64,000 bases of DNA, from assembly GCA_032629725.1 (NCBI GenBank), contig JAFEVB010000012.1, positions 186,001 to 250,000 of the forward strand. The letters are read 5' to 3'. The position numbers and the translations under genes are program-made. How positions within the stretch are numbered: position 1 is the first letter of the stretch; each line of letters begins with the position of its first letter. Under the pieces are notes generated by a model that was not told where the DNA came from, did not search any database, and was given only the letters and a program-made list of their open reading frames with translations. Shown one piece after another: positions 1-9,602 of the stretch. This DNA is from Gremmenia infestans (lineage: Eukaryota; Ascomycota; Leotiomycetes; Helotiales; Hamatocanthoscyphaceae).

Positions 1-1132
1 AGAGGCGTGAGAACGTAATTGTGCCTGTTGTGGTGGATAAGTGTAACTCTTGTAGCCCAATCGTGTAGCCTGAGTAATAGGTAGGTAGAGAGTAAGCTAT
101 TGAAGCTATTATTGTTGACGTTGTTGTCCGTATGGACAAGGACAGTGGTGGCCAGGAGGTGTGAGATTTGAGTGAGGCTAGTAGATGAGGTTCGGGTCCC
201 GAATGAGGAGCGATTTCCGAATCTGTACTCGACGTAAATTTGGCCATTAAGATGCCAAGCATAGTGTGAGACTTACTTTTGGGGGTTTTCTGTTCATAAC
301 CATCTAAGTCGTCTGTCGACAGGGTGGGAATGGTAGGCGTAAAGGTATAGAGAGACAGGAGTTGCGAATCCGTGATCGTAAGAATATATGGATTCGCATA
401 CGCAACCGCACTCAACATCCCATTACTGGATTCCGGATGCCTATAAACCTCCACAAATTCCTTCTCCTTAACATTCAACCTCCAAGTCCCCCACCCGCCA
501 TCCATAAATCCCACCGCGATTCCAAGTCTCCCACTCCCTATCCCCTCGTCTACTGCTAAGCATGTAGGCACAACGCCCTCCTCCAGCGCACAGCTAGCAA
601 TCAGCCCCCTCTCCTTCAAATCCCACGCCCTTAATCCGTCCCCTCTATCAACCGTAAGGACTATCCCCTCCGCCAGCTTCACCAGCATACTCGGCACACT
701 TGGCCGATCCGCAACCTGAATTTCCTGCACCTCGCAAGCGCCAATGCTCCAATTATGCCTGAGCTTATACTGGCCCTTCCACTCAGTGTTCTTGCCTAGG
801 AGCGTATTTTCATCGAGCCATTTGCTGCTCCTACTCGAGAAGTGTAATGCTGCATCTGTTTTTGGGCCAGGGATACGGAGGGCGCGAGGAAGCACAAAGC
901 GGTTGTAGTAGAGATTCTTCCATATCTGAGAGTCTCCGGCGAGGGTATAGAAGCGATGGGAGAGGCGCTGGCATTGGATAAGGGTTTGAATGGGGAGGTC
1001 GTGGAGAATCCGGATAATGAGTTCGTCGGAGAGGGAAGAGACGTGGTCGAGAGGGTGTTTTGTACGGATTCTTTTAGATGATGGGAGAGGCGCATGGTCG
1101 CTCACACTGGAGCGCCGGTGTTTTGAAGGCAT
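1..1132 (-). CDS. F-box protein (5' part, runs off the left edge)
   Basis: On the minus strand an open frame runs from an ATG at 1132 to the window edge without a stop, about 377 codons. Residues about 30-75 form an F-box: SLSDELIIRILHDLP, then a TLIQCQRLSHRFYTLA segment and SQIWKNLYY. F-box proteins normally recruit substrates to SCF ubiquitin ligases through Skp1. The downstream part has WD/beta-propeller character (for example VDRGDGLRAWDLKERG), so this is probably an F-box plus beta-propeller adaptor; the substrate cannot be told. A possible 54-nt in-frame intron (GTAAGT at 276 to CAG at 223) leaves the frame open either way. It is divergent from PEX16 with only 142 bp between the starts. 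The C-terminus lies outside the window. Confidence 0.8.
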   Translation of the reverse strand, partial: MPSKHRRSSVSDHAPLPSSKRIRTKHPLDHVSSLSDELIIRILHDLPIQTLIQCQRLSHRFYTLAGDSQIWKNLYYNRFVLPRALRIPGPKTDAALHFSSRSSKWLDENTLLGKNTEWKGQYKLRHNWSIGACEVQEIQVADRPSVPSMLVKLAEGIVLTVDRGDGLRAWDLKERGLIASCALEEGVVPTCLAVDEGIGSGRLGIAVGFMDGGWGTWRLNVKEKEFVEVYRHPESSNGMLSAVAYANPYILTITDSQLLSLYTFTPTIPTLSTDDLDGYEQKTPKSKSHTMLGILMAKFTSSTDSEIAPHSGPEPHLLASLKSHTSWPPLSLSIRTTTSTIIASIAYSLPTYYSGYTIGLQELHLSTTTGTITFSRL

Positions 1133-1274
1133 TACTGCTAAATATTTGGAGGGGATGTGAGGTGTCGATTGAAGCTATTCTGAGATTCATATCTAATCGC
1201 CGCCCGCACGTGCCCGCTCCGTGCTGTACTGTACTGTACATGGATACTTGTACCGAGGCTGAACATCCTAGACG
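1133..1274. promoter_or_regulatory. Short divergent promoter region between the F-box gene and PEX16
   Basis: Only 142 bp separate the two divergent start codons, so both promoters and 5' UTRs must lie here or overlap the neighbouring gene. A CACGTG hexamer lies at 1207-1212, a possible E-box-type bHLH site. No TATA box is evident. Any regulatory role is inferred from position only. Confidence 0.4.
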
Positions 1275-2486
1275 ATGAGCGCAAGACACGACCCACGACC
1301 GTCATCAACATCTCACAACGCGACAAACAACCTCTCCTCTCCACCAAATGTAATGGCCTCCTCGACCAAACCTCCGCCCATAGAGGCACTTAAACCCATA
1401 ACTTCCGTCTCCGCCTCCCCTCGTCTCCTCCCCACGGCGCTCGCACTTCCCCCAAAATGGCTCAACATGTACTCCTCCTTCATAACCGCAAATCAATCCT
1501 CCGTCACTCAGATTGAATCCGCATTACGCTCCCTAACCTACATAATCCCCGGACGATTCCGGGACGCAGAACTGGCCTCCGAGTCTCTACACTCCTCCAT
1601 TCAACTCCTCTCCATGTACCACGACACATTACTCACGCGCGCAATCTCGAAACTGCCGGGTATGCCTAACGCCAGTTTGCATAATCGCTATACGAAATTT
1701 TGGATTGCCAAGAGCAAGTTTTATAGGCGGATTGCGACGATGTTGACTATGATTCAGTATACGGAGTTGTTATGGGAGATGATGGCGAAGCGGAAGGGGG
1801 AGCGGGTGAGGTGGCGTATCATAGTCGTTTTGGAGCTCGTGAAGGCCGTATGCCGGCTCTGTCTATTATGGATCACAAATTCGAGGCCGCTGGTTACGCC
1901 AGCTTTGCCGGAGAGGGAGGTCATTCCTGAGGAAGATGCGCCGACGGAAGAAGAAGAGATCGAGATGGAAGAAGAGGTTAGGCCGAGAATCAAGGAGTAT
2001 AAGATGAAGAGGACGGGACTGAGTCTGCCAACACTGCCAAATCCGAGTGATATCTCGAGCTATTTGCTCTCGAAAGTACTTACGGCGGATGATATCAAAG
2101 CGCCAAATACGCTGCTCAATAAGGTTAATGGGTCAGCGCAATTTGCGGAGATACTACATATTATACAGCCCGTTATCTATGCGATAGCGATGTCGAGGAG
2201 TAAGGATAAGAAGAACTGGCAGCCGTGGCTATTGGGACTCAGTATTGAGTATGCGGCGAGACAGCTAAGGAAAGACGGGCTAAGGACAACGGCATTAGAA
2301 AGGGATCAGTGGGGTAAACGAGGCTGGTCGATGGGATGGTGGGCTATGCGTGGAGCATTTTACGAAAATGTTACAAAGGGGTTCCTGCAGAGTACATCGG
2401 AGAGGCTGCCTTCGTTGGTTTCTGGTGTTTTGGACGATTACAAATACCTGTGGGATGAATATTATTTCAGTACCAGCTCAAATTGA
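1275..2486 (+). CDS. pex16: Peroxisomal membrane protein PEX16
   Basis: An intronless 403-residue protein that I recognise as fungal Pex16. It has the conserved N-terminal stretch around WLNMYSSFITANQSSVTQIE and YIIPGRFRDAELASE, and a C-terminal part around EILHIIQPVIYAIAMSR. Pex16 is an integral peroxisomal membrane protein. In fungi it acts in peroxisome biogenesis, including early membrane formation and peroxisomal membrane protein targeting, together with Pex3 and Pex19. A very acidic insertion (about residues 215-235, Glu-rich) separates the two conserved halves. Length fits the fungal family. The start is the first in-frame ATG and directly precedes the conserved N-terminus. The gene is convergent with the SPATA20-like gene. 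Confidence 0.9.
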   Translation: MSARHDPRPSSTSHNATNNLSSPPNVMASSTKPPPIEALKPITSVSASPRLLPTALALPPKWLNMYSSFITANQSSVTQIESALRSLTYIIPGRFRDAELASESLHSSIQLLSMYHDTLLTRAISKLPGMPNASLHNRYTKFWIAKSKFYRRIATMLTMIQYTELLWEMMAKRKGERVRWRIIVVLELVKAVCRLCLLWITNSRPLVTPALPEREVIPEEDAPTEEEEIEMEEEVRPRIKEYKMKRTGLSLPTLPNPSDISSYLLSKVLTADDIKAPNTLLNKVNGSAQFAEILHIIQPVIYAIAMSRSKDKKNWQPWLLGLSIEYAARQLRKDGLRTTALERDQWGKRGWSMGWWAMRGAFYENVTKGFLQSTSERLPSLVSGVLDDYKYLWDEYYFSTSSN

Positions 2487-2708
2487 GCATGGTAAGATTG
2501 TACAAGAACTTTGGTTTATCTTAATATAATTGTGCATTACCTACGTTGTGTGCCTCACCAAATTGCGACTTCTGGCATGAAGCGCCGTTCCGAAATGATT
2601 AGATATCCCTGAGAAAAAAGTGTCATCACCCCCACACCATTGTATGCATATCCACCAGAATTGCGCCCCACAGTCAAACTCCAACGCCGCTAATATTAGT
2701 TGTACCTC

Positions 2709-5226
2709 CTAAGAAAGCGGAACGTTCTCTTTACACGGTAAAGCTGGCTGGACAACCTCCTTGCTCTCCTTCTCCGGCTCGACCACCTGATTCGTCGGCT
2801 TCGTAGGTAATGCAGCCGCCACATTACCAAGATTCAAAGCATCCGCAGTTTGACCCTCCAAAACTTCCTCGTGACAAGTATTGCCCTGGCAAATCAAGAC
2901 CCTCTGCTTACCATCAAGCCCGAAGTCTTTTAGCAGCGAGTTCCGTTGCCTCAGCCATGAATTAGAACTGTCAAGCTTTGCGAATGTACCAAAACTTCCC
3001 CTAGGCTGCTTCTCAAAATTATTGATCTTATCATTGCCAACCCCGTCACCAGATACAACTGTTCCCTTCAGGCCAAGATGTCCAGCGACGATACTGGGCA
3101 TGAAAGAGGCGAAAAGCCAGGGGTATTGAAGCATCTCTGATTCAAAACCTGCGACTGTCTCCTTTGCCTTCTTGGAATATGTGTCGTCATTGAGTAGGCT
3201 GGAGAGTCGGTAGAGGTTAGATGCCGAAATGCCGTTCGTCGATGGCTCACTGGCGTCCATGCCATCTTTGAGGCGGAGAATTACATGAGCGGCGGAGGAA
3301 TCAGTAGAGAAAAAAGCACCTGTTCCGCTGATATCGTAGAAGAGGCTGATTTGAGATTCTACATGCCCTCGTTAGTGGAGATTCAAAGAGGGAGGATAGC
3401 GTAACTTACGTTGCAGATCGTCCGCCCAATTAAGCCATTCTTCGTTGAAAGTAGCCTCATATAAGTCAATCAAGCCATCGACAAGGAATGCATAGTCGTC
3501 AGCAAAACCCTTGGTCTCGCCACGACCTTCCCTCCATATCCGATAGAGTGTCTTTGTTGATTCCTCATACAGATTCTCCTTGATAAATGTGGCAGCTTTG
3601 AGAGCAGACTTCAAGTACTCCTCCGACTTGACGGGATCAAATCCTTTGATGACTGCCGCCGTTCGAGCGAGGGCCCCGATCGCAATGCCATTCCAACTGA
3701 CAATGATTTTATCATCCAGGCCAGGTTTCACGCGCTCTTTTTCTCTGTGCGCCCTCAACGTTGCCTTTCCATCTTTGATAATTCTCACAATTTCCTCCTC
3801 CTTCAAACCAAATGTACTCGCCAGTGTACTCGGAGAATTTGCAACAGTGAGGACATTCTGATCAATGAACTCATCATGAGGATCATTTTCAGGTTTGACA
3901 TTGCCATGTCCACTGACATTGAAGAACGCAGATAGTATTGGTTCTGCGTGGGAGCCAAGAACATTCTCAAATTCCCTCTTCGTCCAGACGTAATATGCAC
4001 CTTCTCGCTTCTCCGAATCTCCTCTTTTGTAAAAGCTATCAGCATCTTCACTTGAATAGAACCCTCCAGCTGAATGTTCCAGTGTAGATGTGAGATATGA
4101 GGCAATACCATAGACAACGCCCAGCATTTCTGGATCTCGTGACAACAAGAATGCGTCTAAATAGATATGAAGCAATTGAGCATTATCATACAACATCTTC
4201 TCAAAGTGAGGCAATGACCAGTCAGCCGTGACAGAGTATCTGGAAAAGCCGTTTCCGATATGATCATGAATACCGCCCCGCGCCATTTTCCGCAGCGTGG
4301 TCATAGCCATATTCTCGGCTTTTTGACAGTCTTCTTCTCCCACAATATCATGAACAGCGCTTGGAAATTGGCGTAGGCGGAGGAGAAACGAGAGTTTTGA
4401 AGGGGTCGGGAATTTTGGGGCTGAGCCAAATCCTCCATTTTGACTGTCGTACGTCGAGAGAAAATGCTGGTTAGCTTCTTCGAGTAACTCGATATCAAGT
4501 CCATCCCCACCCTCCCCCCTCCTGTCTCCGAATGTGCCTTCCGACGCAAAGTCTTTCAATTTCTTGAGAATCTCAGACGAATCTTGGCGACATCGCTCTT
4601 CTTGTTCCTTCCAGACCGTGGACAATTTGTTTAATATCGCCAAGAAATCAACCTGGTCTTCGAAAGGAGTTGTACTGCTGGTCGGTCCAGGCCAATATGT
4701 TCCACCAAATACGGGCTCGAGGTCAGGCGTTACAAAAACGTTGAGAGGCCAGCCCCCAGAGCCGGTCGTAGCTTGAACAAAGTTCATATAGATTCGGTCG
4801 ATATCCGGTCGTTCTTCGCGGTCGATTTTGATGGGGATAAAGGCATCGTTTAAGATCGCGGCTACTTCTTCATTCTCAAAAGACTCTCGCTCCATAACAT
4901 GGCACCCTAGATAACTGTCAGTATCGAGTACTTCTGTAAAATACATGGTACTCACAGTGACAAGCACTGTAGCCGATGCTCACAAATAGTAGCCTGTTTT
5001 CTTTCCGGGCTAGTTCAATAGCCTCATCTCCCCAGATCTGCCATGCGACTGGATTCGAAGAGTGTGCGCGAACGTAAGGACTGCGGCTCTCCCCAGCTCT
5101 GTTCACAAGTGCGGTCGTCTCTCTTGGCTCCTCATTGGGCTGCGCGTTGCTTTCCAGGCCATCTTTCCAGACCTGGCCTAATCCTTGACCCTCGCCGTTC
5201 ACCCCACGAATTTGTGCAGTCATCAT
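2709..5226 (-). CDS. SPATA20/YyaL-type protein (DUF255 thioredoxin-like plus six-hairpin domain)
   Basis: Three exons (5226-4956, 4906-3410, 3358-2709) with introns of 49 and 51 nt give an in-frame 805-residue protein. The N-terminus has the family hallmark SACHWCHVMERESF, a thioredoxin-like C-x-x-C motif at about residues 89-92; the Trp codon is split by intron 1. PDIDRIYMNFVQATTGSGGWPLNVFVTP-like sequence follows in two conserved blocks, then a long alpha/alpha-barrel region with GGIHDHIGNGFSRYSV and WSLPHFEKMLYDNAQ. Relatives are bacterial YyaL and animal SPATA20 (SSP411). The biochemical function is not firmly established; a redox or sugar-related role has been proposed for the family. 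No signal peptide is obvious. Two tandem ATGs occur at the start. Confidence 0.88.
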
Positions 5227-6180
5227 GACTTGTCGGTTATAGTTCTAGGAGGCCGTAGAGAAGCTTGACTTGACTCTGGATCTGTGTAGTATGCCGTGGG
5301 CGAGTAGGACTTTAAGATGGACCATGGGAGTCGTCTTGTGCTTAATGTTTACTCTCACATTCAGAAGTTTGTCGTGGGTATGGTGTCTGTCAGAGTGGGG
5401 TATTTTTGCGCCTAGCGCTAGCTATTGCTCTAATATGGATTTGACGATTGACGATTGACGATAAGAAGTTTAAGCTTTCCCCAACTTCAACTTGCTCCGT
5501 GCACACATACTTACATAAGCATGCATCCGCCCCGCCCCTCCGGCCCCCTCCCCTCCCCTTTCTTCCAGGAACATCAACCTTCTTCGCTTTTTTTCTCCTA
5601 CTCTATCTGTGCTTTGTAAGTAAGTTCCTCCATCAATATTCTCATATATGTTGATACAAATCTAGTCTGCCGCGTCATGAACACAGCGAGTTCCAGCAGA
5701 GTTACTTGCTAGAGTTATAGCGTGCAGTAACTATTATTATAGAAAGCTACACTAAGAAGAAGCTACTGAAAGAAATGGCCACCACCTTACTACCTGTATC
5801 TTACATAAGCAAATGTATTAGCATATTCGGATATTCCCAACGTGGAACGTTATTCCAAAACAATACTATTTGCGCATACCGCAAGATACAGAGTATCATA
5901 CAAGTATGAGCCCGTGACTAAGGTTAGGCTGCTATGGGGGCCAAAACTATATCCACTCGAGCAGAGCATTTCTATGGGTCCAGCTTCCAAAAGCGTAGGC
6001 TGTTCCATCGTGGGGGCCAAATTTAGCTGAAAACACATCCTTCAAGATACATGTCTACTGACATAAAAATCGGGTATGGGAGGAATTTCACCCTTCATCT
6101 CAAGAATATGAACAGTCGAGTATCTTCTGCTTTCCTTGCCCTCTTCCACTACCCCTAGAACACGTCCGACATGGCGACTA
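5227..6180. other. Gene-free interval
   Basis: Only short, low-quality open frames with no family resemblance are present. The part just before 5226 should contain the promoter of the SPATA20-like gene. Pyrimidine-rich stretches occur around 5520-5600. I see nothing else supportable. Confidence 0.5.
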
Positions 6181-9116
6181 ATGCCACGTATGAGTCCGTG
6201 GGAAATCGCGCGAAATCGCTTCCTCCTATCCCTAGACCCTGACGAACAGGTGTTGTTCAAGGAGGCTACCATTGATAATATATTCAATGGAACGTCAGAG
6301 TTGGAGAAGGAAGACAAGGTCAACTCCAAGACGCGGAAAGCGAACAAAGCTATCCAGCCTCTTGTTGGCAAGATTGAGGAATATGGCTGGGCGATGGATA
6401 CTTATGCCAACGCCTCGCCGCTAGTTCTTGGACCCATCTGGGGGAGTCTAAGAGTCGTTCTGATTGTTGCGAGGAGCCTTGGGAGATTCTATGAAAAAAT
6501 ATCAGTTACATTGGGCAGAATAGGAGATATTCTACCCCGCTTTTTCGTGAGTCTCAAATTGGGTCCCCTGAATCATGTCCCGAATTGTCTGACTTTATCA
6601 AGGAATACCAAAGGATATTTTCGAACATCAGGCATCCTCTGCTTACGAACGCACTTGCTGCTTCGTTTGGCGATATCATCGAGATATGTATGGACTTCCG
6701 TGGGTTGATTAAAGAGCAGCAGAAGAATCCGTTGAAGAGGGTTATGCACCCTTTAAATTTTGAAGTTGAACAAAGGTTCAAAGATACGGAAGAGAGGTTT
6801 AAGGACTATAGAAATGATGTTGATAAAGCAGCTGTAACATGCGGTACGATTGAAGCAGCTGAGGCAAGAGCGCTTGTTTTGCGAGACCGAAAATTGCAAG
6901 AATTAGCTGTTAAAGGTCTGCTGCTGAAAAGAAATCTCTCCAGCTTCTGTCGATGATCGATAGCAAGGGAAAGCACGATAAACTCAAAAGCTTGAGGCAT
7001 CGTGACACTGGCGCGTGGCTGTTTGGCACCCCGGAAAATGGATCCTGGTTCAAACTGAACGTCTCATCGGTTCTTTGCTGTTATGGAATACGTAATCTTT
7101 TAGAGCAAGCCAAATTGACTCTATCCCAGAGATTGGCTGACGGTTCTACCAGCCGGGTGTGGAAAAACAATTCTCCCATCACGTATTATCGACGTTCTCC
7201 CGAAAGAGCAATCGTCGGGATCATCTCTTCCACAGTCTTGTGCTTGAAAAACAATTGCCATTCTCGTTCAGACCTTGGCCTACATACACGAGTGGCAAAG
7301 TGAAGTATCCATATCTAGAGCCTGTCGGGTGGGCATTGTCGACCAAGCATTGTCCACTTGCTCAAACATTAGTGAAGACCGATCCAATTTTCGACCCAGG
7401 CGCATATATTGGAGAGGCCAGCAAGTGGTTCTTCGAAGATAAAATCAACACTCATATCGACGGTAATATGCTTTTGCGAATTGATTATAGTGCAGAAGAT
7501 CCTTGGGATCCCAAAACAATACCTGCAGAAGGTTGGCTATATATCAGGTTGCTAGATGCATGCAGACGGGGCAATATCGAGGTTCTTCTTCTGTGCTTCT
7601 CAGCTTTGATTTCTGAAAGATACAAATCAAAGTATTTGAAGGGCGCCAGAGACTTTTGGGACGGAGACTTCGTTTCAGTGTATCCCTGGACACAGATTCG
7701 GGGTCATCTAATGCTGCCACGAGTCAAATAGCAGTTGTTGACTATTTGCTGGGCACCTCGGAGGCTCACATAACTGGAAACTATACATCTGAGGAGCATG
7801 AACCTCCAGATTCCACAGAACAAGTACCACTATCAAGTCACGTCCACGATGCCGTATTGGAACCAGGCTTCAAATTATTTACAATTTCACATCGCAATGA
7901 AGTACTCAATGCCCTGGAGCGAGCAGCACTCGCAGGCCATACCAAAATTTTCAAGAAACTCCAGCACGAAGGCTGGCAGGCCCCGGCTCTTTTGAGACAC
8001 GCAGCTTTGAAGGGAAGAGAGAATTTGAACAGAGCCTCTGTTGAAGATGATTTCGAAGTGGCAGAAGCCTTGATGGAAGCCTTGAAAATTTTAGACGATA
8101 TGGTGGACGCTAAGCTAGGGGCATTCATTAGGGGGGGCGTCGATAGGGCGTTTGCCGTTCGTACAGATGTGTCAACATAAGCTGCTGCGGCTTTGATCAA
8201 TGCAGGTGCTGAAATAAATGCTAAAGATACGACTAGCTTCTCAGGACTAATGCATGCTTCGCGAGCAGGACATCTTGACGTTGTAAAACTCCTGCTCAGC
8301 AAAGTGGTGAAAGCTGACTATTCTAGCGCAACTTGCCACACGGCCTTATTTGAGGCCAGTGTTCGTTCGCGACTAGGTGTTGTGAGACTTCTGTTATCTT
8401 ATGGAGCTGACCCCAACTTCAAGTTGCATTCGACTTTCTTGGAAAATGAGGGAAAGACTCTTCCTGATGGGACAACGCCATTAATGATAGCAGCGTATAA
8501 TGGAAGCCAGTCTGTTGTCTCCGAAGTTCTTCGAGGCGGAGCAGAATTAGAAGCGATGGACGAGCTTGGACGAACCGCTATTCTATGTGCGGCGGTTGCT
8601 GGCCGGGAGGCACCGGTGGCCACGCTCGTGGAGACAGGAGCTTCCCTCAGGGCAGAAACATTTGATGGACGGCGAATTTTGGAGCTTGCAACCGAGGCGA
8701 AATCATTTGCGACTCTCGAACTGTTACTACAAAGGCACGAAATAGCCTTATTGGAGAAACCGCCGTCGTTCCTCTTTACGAGCAGAACAAGTGGAAAGGC
8801 ATTGCAGTTTGCGATGTATGATCTTGAGAAAAATGTGTTTTCACGGGGAGTAGACATTTTACTCCGTCACTTTGAGAAGGCGAAAGAGTATCAAAGAAAA
8901 CATCAGCAGGGTCGTAGTGGAGAGCTTAGGCAGATATGGGATCAGGGTCTGGAGACCGCACCCGAAGATGAAGAACCATACGAGCTTGGATGGAAAGAGG
9001 TGGAAGAGCTCAAGAGTAGACTAGGTGCTAGTGACACTGCTTATGCTACCGAACAGGCATTAATGGGGGCACTTTTCGGGAAAAGACAGAGCATAGCAAT
9101 ACCCCAAGAGACCTAA
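6181..9116 (+). pseudogene. Decayed NACHT/ankyrin (fungal NLR-like) gene
   Basis: The pieces are in NLR order but not in one frame. First comes an N-terminal helical domain typical of fungal NACHT proteins (blocks WGSLRVVLIVARSLGRFYEK and LGRIGDILPRF), with a 56-nt intron at 6547-6602. Next is RHRDTGAWLFGTPENGSW, the segment that normally leads into the P-loop. Last, ankyrin repeats occupy about 8190-8700 (GTTPLMIAAYNGSQSVVSEVL; GHLDVVKLLL). The lesions are a frame change near 6930; replacement of the P-loop after LCCYGI (about 7090), so no Walker A motif exists; a frame change near 7700; and an in-frame TAA at 8178-8180, inside an otherwise continuous repeat frame. The NACHT ATPase core is essentially missing. 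Intact members are intracellular sensors implicated in non-self recognition. The 7300-7660 segment is well-formed coding sequence I do not recognise. Confidence 0.75.
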
Positions 9117-9117
9117 A

Positions 9118-9342
9118 ATGTGTCCAATGCGTAAGTTACCACTGCCCCAGGTTCAAAAGGCAATTCTTAGAGAGATGAACAACGTAGTTGCTGAAAGCGA
9201 CGCCTTGAAGCTCTCATTCGGTCTCATCGCAGCCATGATTGGCATTATCATCATGTTAACCACAATTTTACTTTGCAGGATCGTGCGTAGATATCGCAGG
9301 TCCCTACCCAAACGTTGGCTGACCAAGGGCAACAGGAGCTAG
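9118..9342 (+). CDS. Small single-pass membrane ORF, doubtful
   Basis: A 74-codon frame starts two bases after the stop of the ankyrin frame. It has one strongly hydrophobic segment (LSFGLIAAMIGIIIMLTTIL) followed by a basic stretch, CRIVRRYRR. It may be a displaced tail of the decayed upstream gene, or chance. No family is recognised and no independent promoter is visible. Confidence 0.25.
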   Translation: MCPMRKLPLPQVQKAILREMNNVVAESDALKLSFGLIAAMIGIIIMLTTILLCRIVRRYRRSLPKRWLTKGNRS

Positions 9343-9602
9343 AGACATTGTGATGTAACCTCTGACACACAACACAAATAAACACGAAGTAATACGGAAG
9401 GCGACGGCTTGAAACCTTTCAGAAAACTGATAAAAAAGATACTAACAGAACGGGCATGTACACTTGTACTTAGACGGCATTTAAAAGGAAGAAGTTGGAC
9501 ACATGAGCTCTTTTCGCTTTACAGAATATGAATCCTATGTAAATACCCATCTAATAGCAACGCGAAAAGGTATCTCATAAATAAAGTCATGCAGCCAAAC
9601 CG

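Noticed and set aside
796..1095. 99-codon minus-strand frame inside the F-box gene
   Set aside because: It is an off-frame reading; the F-box protein reads in another minus-strand frame from 1132 to the edge.
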